DNA from: JAEVLT01 sp044598425
Lineage (GTDB): Bacteria > Bacillota > Bacilli > Bacillales > Cytobacillaceae
Assembly: GCA_044598425.1 (NCBI GenBank)
Contig: CP172536.1
Span: 3,100,001-3,164,000, forward strand
Length of the DNA stretch: 64,000 bases
Direction: 5' to 3'
A program made the translations under genes and the position numbers. The notes under the pieces were generated by a model that had not been told where the DNA came from, ran no database searches, and worked only from the letters and a program-made list of their open reading frames with translations. This document shows, one piece after another, positions 8,710-16,275 of this stretch. Within the stretch, counting starts at the first letter, position 1; each line of letters begins with the position of its first letter.

Positions 8710-8991
8710 TTAGTTTTTTTCCGATCTTTGTCTAAAGCCTTGTGGATAACCGCCCATCATTTGCGGGTAGCCGCCCATTTGCGGGTACATTTGTTGTTGA
8801 TATGCGGGTTTCATTTGAGGATAACCCTTTCCGTGATGGTGATGGTGATGGTGATGGTGGTGATAATGCGGGTAGCCCATTTGCGGGTAGCCGCCCATAT
8901 GCTGCGGATATCCCCCCATCATTCCTTGCCCTCCTGTTGGATAACCGCCCATCATTTGTGGATACCCACCATAATACTGTCTTTTTTCCAA
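8710..8991 (-). CDS. His-, Gly-, Tyr-rich repetitive protein, probable spore coat component
   Basis: A 93-residue low-complexity protein built of GGYPQ(M/H)MGGYP-type repeats with a central tract of ten consecutive histidines. No hydrophobic segment and no known domain. Similar Gly/Tyr/His-rich small proteins of Bacillus are spore coat or crust proteins, and the His tract suggests metal binding; both points are inference. Start is TTG 8991, eight bases after AGGAAGGAG; a good terminator follows. The DNA over the His tract is a near-perfect GTGATG hexamer array, prone to length change by slippage. Confidence 0.75.
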   Translation of the reverse strand: MEKRQYYGGYPQMMGGYPTGGQGMMGGYPQHMGGYPQMGYPHYHHHHHHHHHHGKGYPQMKPAYQQQMYPQMGGYPQMMGGYPQGFRQRSEKN

Positions 8992-9083
8992 GCTTATCGC
9001 TCCTTCCTGAATTGTACACCATAGTTTATGTCCAATCAGTCAAATGTGTATAGACAACAAACTAAAAAAGAAGAAATGGTCGG

Positions 9084-9635
9084 TTATTTTTTTTCATCTT
9101 GAGCTTTGGTTTGTCCTTTTTGCTGCTTGTTATTCGAAATTTCGCCACAAGCAATTCGCTTTCCAGAATCACCTGAAGGCTGGGTCATTCCATCATCCTT
9201 GTCCTCATCAATGACGATCGAGGTGCCTTGTTTCGTAAACAGGGATTTCTTGCCGTCTTTCAACGTGACATTTGATGCCATGATTTCCGCCTTGACACTT
9301 CCATCATCTTCCACAATCAAATTCGGCAAGTCCCCAGCATGTGCTCCTTTTGGATGCAAAAGGCCATGTTCTTTATTTTCAGGATTAAAGTGGTTGCCGG
9401 CAGACTTAAAATCCGGAGCCTGGCATTTCCCGTTATTATGTATATGAATCGCATGCACCCCCGGAGGCAACCCTTTTAAATTTACATCGAGCTTGACACC
9501 GCTTGATTGTTCCGCCAGCTTTATTTTTCCCAAAGAGTCTCCTACAGCATTATACATTTCAACGTCAATTTTCATCGGGTTTTGCTGGGTACAGCCTGCC
9601 AAAAAAAGCAAAGCTGCTGCTACTATTTTTCTCAT
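9084..9635 (-). CDS. sodC: Cu/Zn superoxide dismutase-like lipoprotein (SodC/YojM)
   Basis: A 183-residue lipoprotein: signal peptide with lipobox LAGC (Cys15), then the SodC beta-barrel. Visible ligands are H64 and H66 (HAIHIHNNGKC), bridging H82 (GNHFNP), zinc ligands H90, H99 and D102 (KGAHAGD), the disulfide pair C71/C163 and conserved R160 (GDSGKRIACG). The fourth copper ligand, expected in IVIH, is replaced by Asp143 (IVIDEDKDDG). Zinc binding thus looks intact but copper binding and dismutase activity are doubtful; B. subtilis YojM is also known to lack canonical copper ligands. The tail is Lys/Gln-rich. GGAGG precedes the ATG. Confidence 0.9.
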   Translation of the reverse strand: MRKIVAAALLFLAGCTQQNPMKIDVEMYNAVGDSLGKIKLAEQSSGVKLDVNLKGLPPGVHAIHIHNNGKCQAPDFKSAGNHFNPENKEHGLLHPKGAHAGDLPNLIVEDDGSVKAEIMASNVTLKDGKKSLFTKQGTSIVIDEDKDDGMTQPSGDSGKRIACGEISNNKQQKGQTKAQDEKK

Positions 9636-9848
9636 CTACGGATCCTCCAAAAAAGCAATTTGTCATAGTATTTGCTTTCAGAAGTTGCAGTATGCAGTGC
9701 ACGAAAAAGAACAGCCGTTCACAGCTGTTCTGATATCATTTTATGTCCAACCTTTATCGTTAACCAATAATGACTATTTTAACACTTTGTTTTTTGAAGG
9801 GCATCCTTCATAATAGATGAAGAAAAATGATTTTGGAGGCGAGCAAAG

Positions 9849-10229
9849 GTGGCAGATTTTCAAATCGGGGATACGGTAACCGCTATTTATAAAACGGGAA
9901 AATATATTGGTGAAGTGACGGATATCCGTCCGCAGCATTATTTAGTAAGAGTTTTGGCCGTACTTAAGCATCCGATGCAAGGCGATTTGCACAACCCGAA
10001 AGACGCAAATGTTGGAATCTTTCACGAAAGACGAGCCCTCTCCTATCGAGAGCAGGCAAATATCCCTAAACAAATGGTCAAGGCTTTTGGTGAAGAAGTT
10101 CCCGAATATCTTCAATCATTAAAGGAAGCGGTCAGCAAAATGAAAAATGAGCTCATGGCAGCTGCATCTCCATGGGGAGAAAGAAGCTTGGAAATCATCG
10201 CTTCATTGGAAAACGACTATTTTAAATAA
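9849..10229 (+). CDS. kapB: Kinase-associated protein B, KapB
   Basis: A 126-residue cytoplasmic protein, IGDTVTAIYKTGKYIGEV..VLAVLKHPMQGDLHNPKDANV, matching KapB. In B. subtilis KapB is a lipoprotein-like factor needed for the KinB branch of the sporulation phosphorelay. The N-terminal half is a small beta-barrel and the C-terminal half a helical bundle. Start is GTG 9849 with GGAGG 9 bases upstream. The kinB gene that precedes kapB in B. subtilis is missing at this locus, so either kinB is elsewhere or KapB has another partner. Confidence 0.9.
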   Translation: MADFQIGDTVTAIYKTGKYIGEVTDIRPQHYLVRVLAVLKHPMQGDLHNPKDANVGIFHERRALSYREQANIPKQMVKAFGEEVPEYLQSLKEAVSKMKNELMAAASPWGERSLEIIASLENDYFK

Positions 10230-10232
10230 ACG

Positions 10233-10275
10233 GTAAAAAGGCCAAATCCATTGTCTGCGATTTGGCCTTTTACGC
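10233..10275. terminator. Bidirectional terminator between kapB and kapD
   Basis: AAAAAGGCCAAATC..GATTTGGCCTTTT between convergent genes; A-run on one side and T-run on the other serve both strands. Confidence 0.9.
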
Positions 10276-10890
10276 AAATTCATTTAGCAATTTTGAAAAA
10301 TCAACACGGTCACCGATCGTCGTTGGCTTCGGTTTTTGCATATATCTCTTGTCTTTTTCCACAAGCCGGAAAATATTATAAGTTGTTAGCGCATCATCAA
10401 GGGCGCGGTGATGTCTCCCTGTACCTTCTTTTCCATATTCCTGTACAGCTTTCCATAGACCCGTTTGATTTTGATCGCCGAAAAATCGTTTGTATTCCAT
10501 TGACAAATCCACTTCCATTGCTCGAAATGGAAAGGGAATTTGCGCTTGTTGACAGTTGTGACGCAGTACCTTCATATCCATATTGCCCCATGTTACAATG
10601 ACATTATCAATATTTTTATTAAACTCTTCCAATTTCCGAATTAGTTCATAAAAGGAGAGACCTTGGTCTATTTGTTCTTGCGTAATATGTAAAAATGACA
10701 TACAGCGTTCTGTTAGAATGGGAAACCGAAGGGGTGTGACAAAAGAAGAGAACTGCTCAACGATTTGATCATCAATCACTGAAACCAATCCTACTTCAAT
10801 GATTTCAGGATAAAAATTTTTCATCCGGCCATTTTTTTCAGGCATCGTAAATTCAAAATCAATAAACAAGGTTTGCCTTTTTCCTTTCAC
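10270..10890 (-). CDS. kapD: 3'-5' exonuclease KapD, inhibitor of the KinA sporulation pathway
   Basis: A 206-residue DEDDh exonuclease. The three Exo motifs are visible: FIDFEFTM (Exo I), VTWGNMDMKVL (Exo II) and HHRALDD (Exo III), so it should be catalytically competent. B. subtilis KapD represses the KinA-dependent route to sporulation. Start is taken as GTG 10890, six bases after GGGGGTG; the frame continues five codons upstream to an ATG lying inside that Shine-Dalgarno. It converges on kapB, as in B. subtilis. Confidence 0.9.
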   Translation of the reverse strand: MKGKRQTLFIDFEFTMPEKNGRMKNFYPEIIEVGLVSVIDDQIVEQFSSFVTPLRFPILTERCMSFLHITQEQIDQGLSFYELIRKLEEFNKNIDNVIVTWGNMDMKVLRHNCQQAQIPFPFRAMEVDLSMEYKRFFGDQNQTGLWKAVQEYGKEGTGRHHRALDDALTTYNIFRLVEKDKRYMQKPKPTTIGDRVDFSKLLNEFA

Positions 10891-11045
10891 TTTTATCACC
10901 CCCATATTCAGAATTTTCTATATTATTAATATATAAAAAAATATGTACAAGAACTGTGCTTATGGTTATTAATATTTCTTCCATTATAACACGTTTTTCA
11001 CAAAAATTTTTCAAATTTTTTCTATTATTATTTATTCTAGCGGTG

Positions 11046-11086
11046 CAAAAAAGCAAAACGCCGTTCTCACTTTCGAACGGCGTCAT
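11046..11086 (-). terminator. Terminator of the three-repeat membrane protein gene
   Basis: Minus strand ACGCCGTTCG..GAACGGCGTTTTGCTTTTTTG, 8 bases after the stop. Confidence 0.9.
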
Positions 11087-11093
11087 CTTTTCT

Positions 11094-12185
11094 TCATTTA
11101 AATAAATTTTTCGCGTAGTTTACAGCGCTTTGCATTTGATCCGCGATAGACTGAACTTTATTCCAATCAGGAGTGGCATTTTTAAGTTCCTCATTCAGTC
11201 CGTCTGTATCTACCTTCTTGACCAGTTCCGAATTCTTATCATTGATTATGTCTTTCAATGGATCAAGCGTTTTATCAAGATTCTCAGCTTGACTCTGTGC
11301 TGATGAGCGATCTTGATTTTTTATAGCTTGCTGCAGTTGAGCAATCATGCTGCTTTCCTTGTCTAATTGGGAAGTGACATCTAAGTTATTCGCTTTAACC
11401 AATGCATTTTTCATAACCGTTAAAATGTTTGCCGCTTTTGCCCAATCTGGATTATCGGCATTTAACGTCTCTGTTAAGCCATCGGTATTTAAGTTAGCTA
11501 CTAATGATGCATCTAAGTCTTTGATCGCGTCTTTTGCTGGATCGATCCCCTTATCAAGATCCTCGGCCTGCATCAACGCATTTGTTTTGTCCTGTTTTGT
11601 GATTGATTCTTGAGCTTTTGTAATAATTTGTAAAGCATTAGAAGTAATTGCGTTTAAACCAACAGGGAACAGCGTCTGTGCTTGTTTGATACTTTTCTCC
11701 GCTGCTGAAATTAAGGCATTAACCTTATTGGTATCTGGAGACTTTTGACTTAATAACAAGACAATTTTGTCGGTTTCAATATTTTTCGCCAATTTTGCAT
11801 CTTTCATCGAAACAATTTGCTTCAAGGGTGCGATTTCCTTGTCTAATTGCACTGAATCTTTATTGTAGATCGACGGGTCACCATTGGCAATATCCGTTTT
11901 CAACTGATCTGCCACGACAAGCGCTTGATCCAATCCCTTTGCAACCAATGCATTATCAATTTGAATACTTTCGCCGCCCATACTTTCCATGCCTAAATGC
12001 TGCTGCGGTTTCGTCGCGTAGGCATTTACGGTTAGTCCTCCCAAAAGAAGGACAATAATGGCAGAAAAAGCAATGATAAACTTTCGATCTTTAAAAAATT
12101 GTGTTTTGGCCCTATCAACAAAAGGGACAATGATGAGGAGACCCACTATTGCAACTGCTGCCCATAGCAAGCCTTTCAACCCCAC
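11094..12185 (-). CDS. Unrecognised membrane-anchored protein with three ~90-residue repeats
   Basis: I do not recognise this 363-residue protein. Two N-terminal transmembrane helices (about 5-22 and 35-54) precede a polar, helix-rich region. That region holds three tandem modules at about 80-173, 180-268 and 270-362. The last two share QAE(D/N)LDK..DP.KD.I.D...LV...(N/D)TDGL.E.L....PDW.K; module 1 is more diverged. The modules are probably extracytoplasmic. GTG 12185 or TTG 12179 are possible starts, but no proper Shine-Dalgarno precedes either, and a broken regulator gene begins 3 bases upstream, so the 5' end may be a recombination junction. A strong terminator follows. Confidence 0.65.
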   Translation of the reverse strand: MGLKGLLWAAVAIVGLLIIVPFVDRAKTQFFKDRKFIIAFSAIIVLLLGGLTVNAYATKPQQHLGMESMGGESIQIDNALVAKGLDQALVVADQLKTDIANGDPSIYNKDSVQLDKEIAPLKQIVSMKDAKLAKNIETDKIVLLLSQKSPDTNKVNALISAAEKSIKQAQTLFPVGLNAITSNALQIITKAQESITKQDKTNALMQAEDLDKGIDPAKDAIKDLDASLVANLNTDGLTETLNADNPDWAKAANILTVMKNALVKANNLDVTSQLDKESSMIAQLQQAIKNQDRSSAQSQAENLDKTLDPLKDIINDKNSELVKKVDTDGLNEELKNATPDWNKVQSIADQMQSAVNYAKNLFK

Positions 12186-12188
12186 CCA

Positions 12189-12308
12189 GTTTTCAATGCT
12201 GTGAATAATCGCGCGGAAGCCGTATCACTTGCTTTGCGCAACGGACTCATACTTGATGAAGACAATAACCAAAAAACGGAGGATCTTTCTGATTTCTTTA
12301 ATTGGTAA
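12189..12308 (+). pseudogene. C-terminal remnant of a LuxR/NarL-type response regulator
   Basis: Open frame to the stop at 12306-12308 reading VFNAVNNRAEAVSLALRNGL then ILDEDNNQKTEDLSDFFNW. This matches the last helix of LuxR-type HTH domains, where the pattern is KLxVxxRTEAVxxAxRxGLI. The receiver domain and the rest of the HTH are missing; the frame runs backward directly into the start of the three-repeat membrane gene on the other strand. No start codon or ribosome site exists. It converges with yuxO, the opposite orientation to comA-yuxO in B. subtilis, so identity with comA is unproven. Confidence 0.7.
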
Positions 12309-12354
12309 TTGTGCAATAGATGGTGAGTAGTTTCAGACAAATCATTTCGGATGC

Positions 12355-12741
12355 TTAATGATTGATTTTTAATACCGCCATCGTGCACCTTGAGACACCA
12401 ATCAGCCGATCCTTTTCATCCGTAATTTTTATTTCCCAAACCATCGTTGTTTTTCCTTGATGAAGCACTTGCCCTACAGCAGTGACGTATCCATCTTTTT
12501 TTGAACGAATATGGTTGGCGTTAATTTCTAAGCCAACAACCACTTCCGTTTGTTTATCCACCAATTCATAGGCTCCTACGCTTGCAACCGTTTCAGCCAG
12601 AGCAACTGAAGCACCGCCATGCAGCAAACCAAACGGCTGGCGAGTGCGGTCATCAACTGGCATTTTGGCTATTACCTTGCCTTTTTCTAACAAAGTGATT
12701 TCAATTCCTAGCGCTCCGATCAATGTTTTTTCTAAATCCAT
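12355..12741 (-). CDS. yuxO: Hotdog-fold acyl-CoA thioesterase YuxO (MenI-like DHNA-CoA hydrolase)
   Basis: A 128-residue PaaI-type hotdog thioesterase. QPFGLLHGGASVALAETVAS carries the catalytic Glu and the HGG that binds the thioester carbonyl; VGLEINANHIRS follows on the central strand. The best family match is YuxO, the proposed 1,4-dihydroxy-2-naphthoyl-CoA hydrolase of menaquinone synthesis; a general thioesterase cannot be excluded. GGAGGGATTGAA precedes the ATG. In B. subtilis it lies beside comA, of which only a possible remnant is present here. Confidence 0.85.
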   Translation of the reverse strand: MDLEKTLIGALGIEITLLEKGKVIAKMPVDDRTRQPFGLLHGGASVALAETVASVGAYELVDKQTEVVVGLEINANHIRSKKDGYVTAVGQVLHQGKTTMVWEIKITDEKDRLIGVSRCTMAVLKINH

Positions 12742-12879
12742 TTCAATCCCTCCACAAGAATTTACTTCATTTATTGCTTATTTTAGAAAATCCATTCTTG
12801 ACGAACAAACCCAATCAGCTTGATCTCAACCTTTTTAACTAATTCCACTTGCAATTGGTAAATCCTTTTTTTAGCCCAG

Positions 12880-12913
12880 AAAAAAAAACAGCCTACGTGT
12901 AGACTGTTTTTCC
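12880..12913 (-). terminator. Terminator of the Gly/Tyr-rich small protein gene
   Basis: Minus strand ACAGTCTACACGTAGGCTGT followed by TTTTTTTT. Confidence 0.85.
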
Positions 12914-12919
12914 CATTTT

Positions 12920-13135
12920 TTAATAATAATACGGATAGCCTCCAAAGCCTGGACCGGGGTACCCAAATCCCGGATATCCAAAACCGCCATAGAATGGACG
13001 ATAGAATAACGGTGCAGCTAACGCTCCGCCGAGCAGCCCGCCGACTAGCCCTCCCACTAATGGCCATCCAAATAATCCGAAGCCAAAAAATCGCTGATCC
13101 TGTCCTTGATATGGTCCACGGTAATAATGATACAA
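12920..13135 (-). CDS. Gly/Tyr/Phe-rich small protein, probable spore-associated
   Basis: A 71-residue protein: MYHYYRGPYQGQDQRF, a hydrophobic glycine-rich middle (GWPLVGGLVGGLLGGALAAP) that could span or lie on a membrane, then a PGFGYPG-type aromatic tail ending YYY. No known domain recognised. Such proteins in Bacillus are often spore coat or exosporium components, which is inference from composition. Start TTG 13135 has a strong AAGGAGG 8 bases upstream, and a clear terminator follows, so expression is likely. Confidence 0.75.
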   Translation of the reverse strand: MYHYYRGPYQGQDQRFFGFGLFGWPLVGGLVGGLLGGALAAPLFYRPFYGGFGYPGFGYPGPGFGGYPYYY

Positions 13136-13276
13136 GTGACTTACCTCCTTATGCTCTATACATGCCTACACTATTTCATATGCGGGCTGCCTGCTTTTGG
13201 AGTGGGCTATAACATAGAGCTAGAGGCATTTGTCATCATTTTCATAATAGCAATTTTATATTCATTTTTAGTAAGA

Positions 13277-14785
13277 TTACTTCCCAATTGGTTCGAACCG
13301 CTCTACAAACAGGGCAAGCGTTCGGGTCATGACTCCTGTTGCGCCTTCGGGGCCAAGATCGTAATCCTTTGCACTTGTCGCTGTGCCCGCAATATCCAGA
13401 TGCACCCAAGGGGTATCTTCGGCAAATTCACCGATAAACGCGCCGGCGACGATTGCGTGACCTTCCCGTCCCGGGGAATTATTCAGATCGGCAATTTTGC
13501 TGCCGCGGACCCTCTCTTTATCTTTTTCAAATAATGGTAACTGCCAAACAGGCTCACCAGCTTCAAATGATGCCTCAAGCACTTGTTCCAATAATCGTTC
13601 ATTATTGGTCATTGCACCCGTTGTATGAAGTCCAAGCGCAACGATGACGCCGCCAGTTAAGGTTGCTACATCAACCAAATAGCCGGCGCCGTGGTGCTTT
13701 GCATAGGTTACAGCGTCAGCAAGCACAAGACGGCCTTCAGCGTCTGTATTTAATACCTCAATGGTCTTCCCGCTCATGGATGTGATCACATCATCCGGTT
13801 TAAAAGCTGAACCGCTGATCATATTATCAGTTGATGGAATGACTGCCACGACGTTTTGTTCCGGGCGGAGTTCCCCAATAATTTCCATCGCTCCTAACAC
13901 AGCCGCAGCTCCGCCCATATCGGTTTTCATGCCGACAATTCCTTCTTTTGTTTTAATGGAATAACCGCCCGTGTCGAATGTAATTCCTTTTCCAATAAGT
14001 CCAATCACGTCCTCCCATTGATCTTTCCCTTGATATTTAAGGACAATCATTTTAGGAGGCTCCTCAGATCCTTTATTTACCGCGAGAAAAGCTCCCATTC
14101 CCAGCTTTTCAATCTCTTGTTTTTCTAAAATTTCCACCTCAAAATTGTACTTATCGGCAAGCTCTTTTGCATAATTCGCCATATCTGTTGCGGTCAACAT
14201 ATTTCCCGGCGTATTGACGAGAGTACGGGCTGAATTGGTCCCTTTACCAAATGCATAGCCTACAGTTAAAGAAGCATGCAGTTCCTCTTTCTCAACGGCA
14301 TCGCAATAAACGGCAATGCTTTGCAGATTTTTTTCAGGCATATTCGATTTTTGCCGGTAGCCTTCAAACCGGTATGTAGCCAGCACTAAAGCTTCACTGA
14401 GGGCATGAGCGGCATCCGCTTCATCCATATTGTCTGTAAGGAAGCTATTTAATAAAACTGCCGTTTCTTCCTGTTTCGCCCCTTGAATCGTTTTAAACAA
14501 TTGACCAAACGCTTCACGTAGCTTATCGAACGTTAATTCCGCTTCTTTTCCGAGTCCGATGATCCAAATTTTTTTCGCTGCAATTTTTCCAAAGGTATGT
14601 ATTTTGCTGATTTTTTTTAACTTGGCGGAAATTTCGCCCTCTTTTACAAGCTGGTGCAAACCGCCGTCAAATGTTTCGTCCAGCATTTTTAATTGTCCAT
14701 CGAATGAATTCGGTTTATCAAACAACCCGATGACGACACTTTCATGAACATCGCTGAGTGAATATGTATCCTTTACCTGAAACAT
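13277..14785 (-). CDS. pepA: Leucyl aminopeptidase (M17)
   Basis: A 502-residue cytosolic metallo-aminopeptidase (YuiE in B. subtilis) that removes N-terminal residues from peptides. The N-terminal macro-like domain (about 1-165) precedes the catalytic domain. GLIGKGITFDTGGYSIKTKEG holds the metal-binding Lys and Asp, GGAAAVLGAM follows, and the diagnostic NTDAEGRLVLADA completes the two-metal site. The ATG at 14785 is preferred because GGAGG lies 8 bases before it, rather than the GTG three codons upstream. It lies next to yuiC/B/A as in B. subtilis. Confidence 0.95.
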   Translation of the reverse strand: MFQVKDTYSLSDVHESVVIGLFDKPNSFDGQLKMLDETFDGGLHQLVKEGEISAKLKKISKIHTFGKIAAKKIWIIGLGKEAELTFDKLREAFGQLFKTIQGAKQEETAVLLNSFLTDNMDEADAAHALSEALVLATYRFEGYRQKSNMPEKNLQSIAVYCDAVEKEELHASLTVGYAFGKGTNSARTLVNTPGNMLTATDMANYAKELADKYNFEVEILEKQEIEKLGMGAFLAVNKGSEEPPKMIVLKYQGKDQWEDVIGLIGKGITFDTGGYSIKTKEGIVGMKTDMGGAAAVLGAMEIIGELRPEQNVVAVIPSTDNMISGSAFKPDDVITSMSGKTIEVLNTDAEGRLVLADAVTYAKHHGAGYLVDVATLTGGVIVALGLHTTGAMTNNERLLEQVLEASFEAGEPVWQLPLFEKDKERVRGSKIADLNNSPGREGHAIVAGAFIGEFAEDTPWVHLDIAGTATSAKDYDLGPEGATGVMTRTLALFVERFEPIGK

Positions 14786-14892
14786 CTGTTTCACCTCCGT
14801 AATTAATCCCTATTATTATAACGAATAATGCTGTTTATTTCGAATTCCGGAGAGTTTTTTAAATAGGTTATGTTAAATTTTGACACTATGTT

Positions 14893-14978
14893 GATTGGAG
14901 CGGAAATCAACAGACAAGGTTCAGAGCAATAAACAAAAAAGGGTGTTCCTAAAAGCTATACTTTTGGACACCCTCAAT
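14893..14978. repeat. Family 2 repeat fragment with terminator hairpin
   Basis: GGAGCGGAAATCAACAG followed by ACAAGGTTCAGAG, then a stem GGGTGTTCCTAAAAG..CTTTTGGACACCC. Nearly the same ~80 bases recur at 49538-49620, where they end the metQ transcript. On the minus strand the hairpin is followed by TTTTTTG, so here it can act as a second terminator for yuiC. Confidence 0.8.
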
Positions 14979-15012
14979 TATCGAAGTTAAGATATAAATT
15001 CTGATAATATAA
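14979..15012. repeat. Family 1 repeat, isolated tail module
   Basis: TTATCGAAGTTAAGATATAA followed by ATTCTGATAATATAA, identical to the tail of the full copies at 1398-1431 and 63695-63729 but without the GCGCAAGCGCC head. Confidence 0.8.
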
Positions 15013-15034
15013 AAAACAGGCCGAGGCCTGCTGA
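15012..15034 (-). terminator. Short terminator of yuiC
   Basis: Minus strand CAGGCCTCGGCCTGTTTTTT directly behind the yuiC stop codon. Confidence 0.75.
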
Positions 15035-15035
15035 T

Positions 15036-15749
15036 TTATCTTCTTTCAGATCCAATATATTGCTGGCGAAACACCTGCATTGATTTATTTTCGTTTAAGG
15101 CCATCAACTGATCTTCTGACAGCTTTCCGTTGCCTCTTTCAATAACATATACGTCCAGCTTCTTTTTTCCCCATAATTTATACACGTCTTGTACGGTTTC
15201 ATAATATAAATCCAATTCATTTCCTTTAATGGCACCGCCTTTATCCGCTACAACTCCGTAGCCGTACCCCGGAATAAACAGAATCGTACCAATCGGAAAA
15301 ACTCGCAAATCTGCCGCAATCGTAGAATATAAATCACGCTTTACTTTCACTCCCGAGTAAGTAATTCCATACTCTGGATGGTTCTTGCTTTTGCCTGTTG
15401 ATTCGTATCCTGCTGTATAGCCTGTTGCTACTACTGTTTGTTTCGGATACTGCGACCAATCAATCGCATCCTCCAATGATGGTGTTGTTCCAGCAACTGC
15501 AACACTTGATGAAATTAACGGCTCTGTTCGGGCAATTTCCTGAAAACTGCGAAATGCTAGTCCAAGAGATTTTAACGCCTGATCTAGATAAGAGCTATTA
15601 TCACTATATGTTTCTTTTTCCATACCAAAATCATTTAAAATAAGGTTTTGTGCTTTAACGCCAGAAATCGATTGAAATGTCATCAAAAGCGCCATAAAGA
15701 AAAGACATGTCATCGCAAAACGTCTTGTCCAAATTTTTAGACGATTCAT
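15036..15749 (-). CDS. yuiC: 3D-domain protein YuiC, stationary-phase/spore cell-wall factor
   Basis: A 237-residue secreted or membrane-anchored protein. An N-terminal hydrophobic segment (about 12-33) is followed by a linker and a C-terminal 3D domain: ATGYTAG, DLRVFPIGTILFIPGYGYG, VADKGGAIKGNELDLYY with the three conserved Asp. The family, related to MltA and resuscitation-promoting factors, cleaves or binds peptidoglycan. GGAGGAGTG precedes the ATG. It heads into yuiB and yuiA upstream, the same group as in B. subtilis. Confidence 0.9.
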   Translation of the reverse strand: MNRLKIWTRRFAMTCLFFMALLMTFQSISGVKAQNLILNDFGMEKETYSDNSSYLDQALKSLGLAFRSFQEIARTEPLISSSVAVAGTTPSLEDAIDWSQYPKQTVVATGYTAGYESTGKSKNHPEYGITYSGVKVKRDLYSTIAADLRVFPIGTILFIPGYGYGVVADKGGAIKGNELDLYYETVQDVYKLWGKKKLDVYVIERGNGKLSEDQLMALNENKSMQVFRQQYIGSERR

Positions 15750-15816
15750 CTATATTTTCACTCCTCCCAGCAATAATCATTTCCAAAACAAGAAACAATT
15801 ATTCAAAAGAGAGGAA

Positions 15817-15850
15817 AAAAACCTTTTTCCACCGGGGAAAAAGGTTTTTA
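15817..15850 (-). terminator. Hairpin at the end of yuiB
   Basis: Minus strand AAAACCTTTTTCC..GGAAAAAGGTTTTTTT overlapping the yuiB stop codon; separates yuiB from yuiC. Confidence 0.8.
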
Positions 15851-16171
15851 AAACATCTGATATCCATTTTTTCTTAGTAGTTTGATGACAATACCGGCAG
15901 TGATTGCGCCAGCTAAACCGCTGGATAAAATGATTACATCCGCCGCCCCAAGTGAGGTAATTCGTTGCCAAAGCTCTTTTAAAGCAGTTCCCGTATGGGT
16001 GAAATATTCAATAAAACGCACTTTATCAACAATTAAAATAGCAATAATTGGATATACAATCGCAACAATCCATGACATGCGCAGCAGCATATTCAACAAG
16101 AAACCGATACCAAAAAATAAAATGAAAAAGAGCAGAACCGAAATCAATAATACAACTAAATTCATTTGCAT
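15848..16171 (-). CDS. yuiB: YuiB-like membrane protein
   Basis: A 107-residue protein with three hydrophobic segments (about residues 5-28, 31-50 and 75-98) and the short loop VDKVRFIEYFTHTGTALKEL. No enzymatic motif is visible; function unknown. It is called yuiB by its place between yuiC and yuiA and its size. GGGGG upstream of the ATG serves as ribosome site. Confidence 0.8.
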   Translation of the reverse strand: MQMNLVVLLISVLLFFILFFGIGFLLNMLLRMSWIVAIVYPIIAILIVDKVRFIEYFTHTGTALKELWQRITSLGAADVIILSSGLAGAITAGIVIKLLRKNGYQMF

Positions 16172-16236
16172 TGAATTTTCCCCCTTCCCCCCATATCATC
16201 AATAAGTGTACTGAATGACTGAAAGGGAGTCAATGA

Positions 16237-16275
16237 AAAGAAAAGCGCAAGCGCCCTAGTCAGCAGAGCGCTCCT
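16237..16275. repeat. Family 1 repeat, short degenerate head
   Basis: GAAAAGCGCAAGCGCCCTAG then TCAGCAGAGCGCTCC. The hairpin arms AGCGCCC/GAGCGCT remain but the interior and tail are lost. It overlaps the 3' end of yuiA. Confidence 0.7.

Noticed and set aside
8732..9053. Other long frames over the His/Gly-rich gene on both strands
   Set aside because: They arise from the repetitive sequence; only the minus frame 8710-8991 has a ribosome site, a start and a terminator.
12783..13067. Minus-strand ORF rich in Arg and Ser
   Set aside because: Out of frame with the Gly/Tyr-rich small gene, which has AAGGAGG and a terminator; composition is that of a shadow frame.
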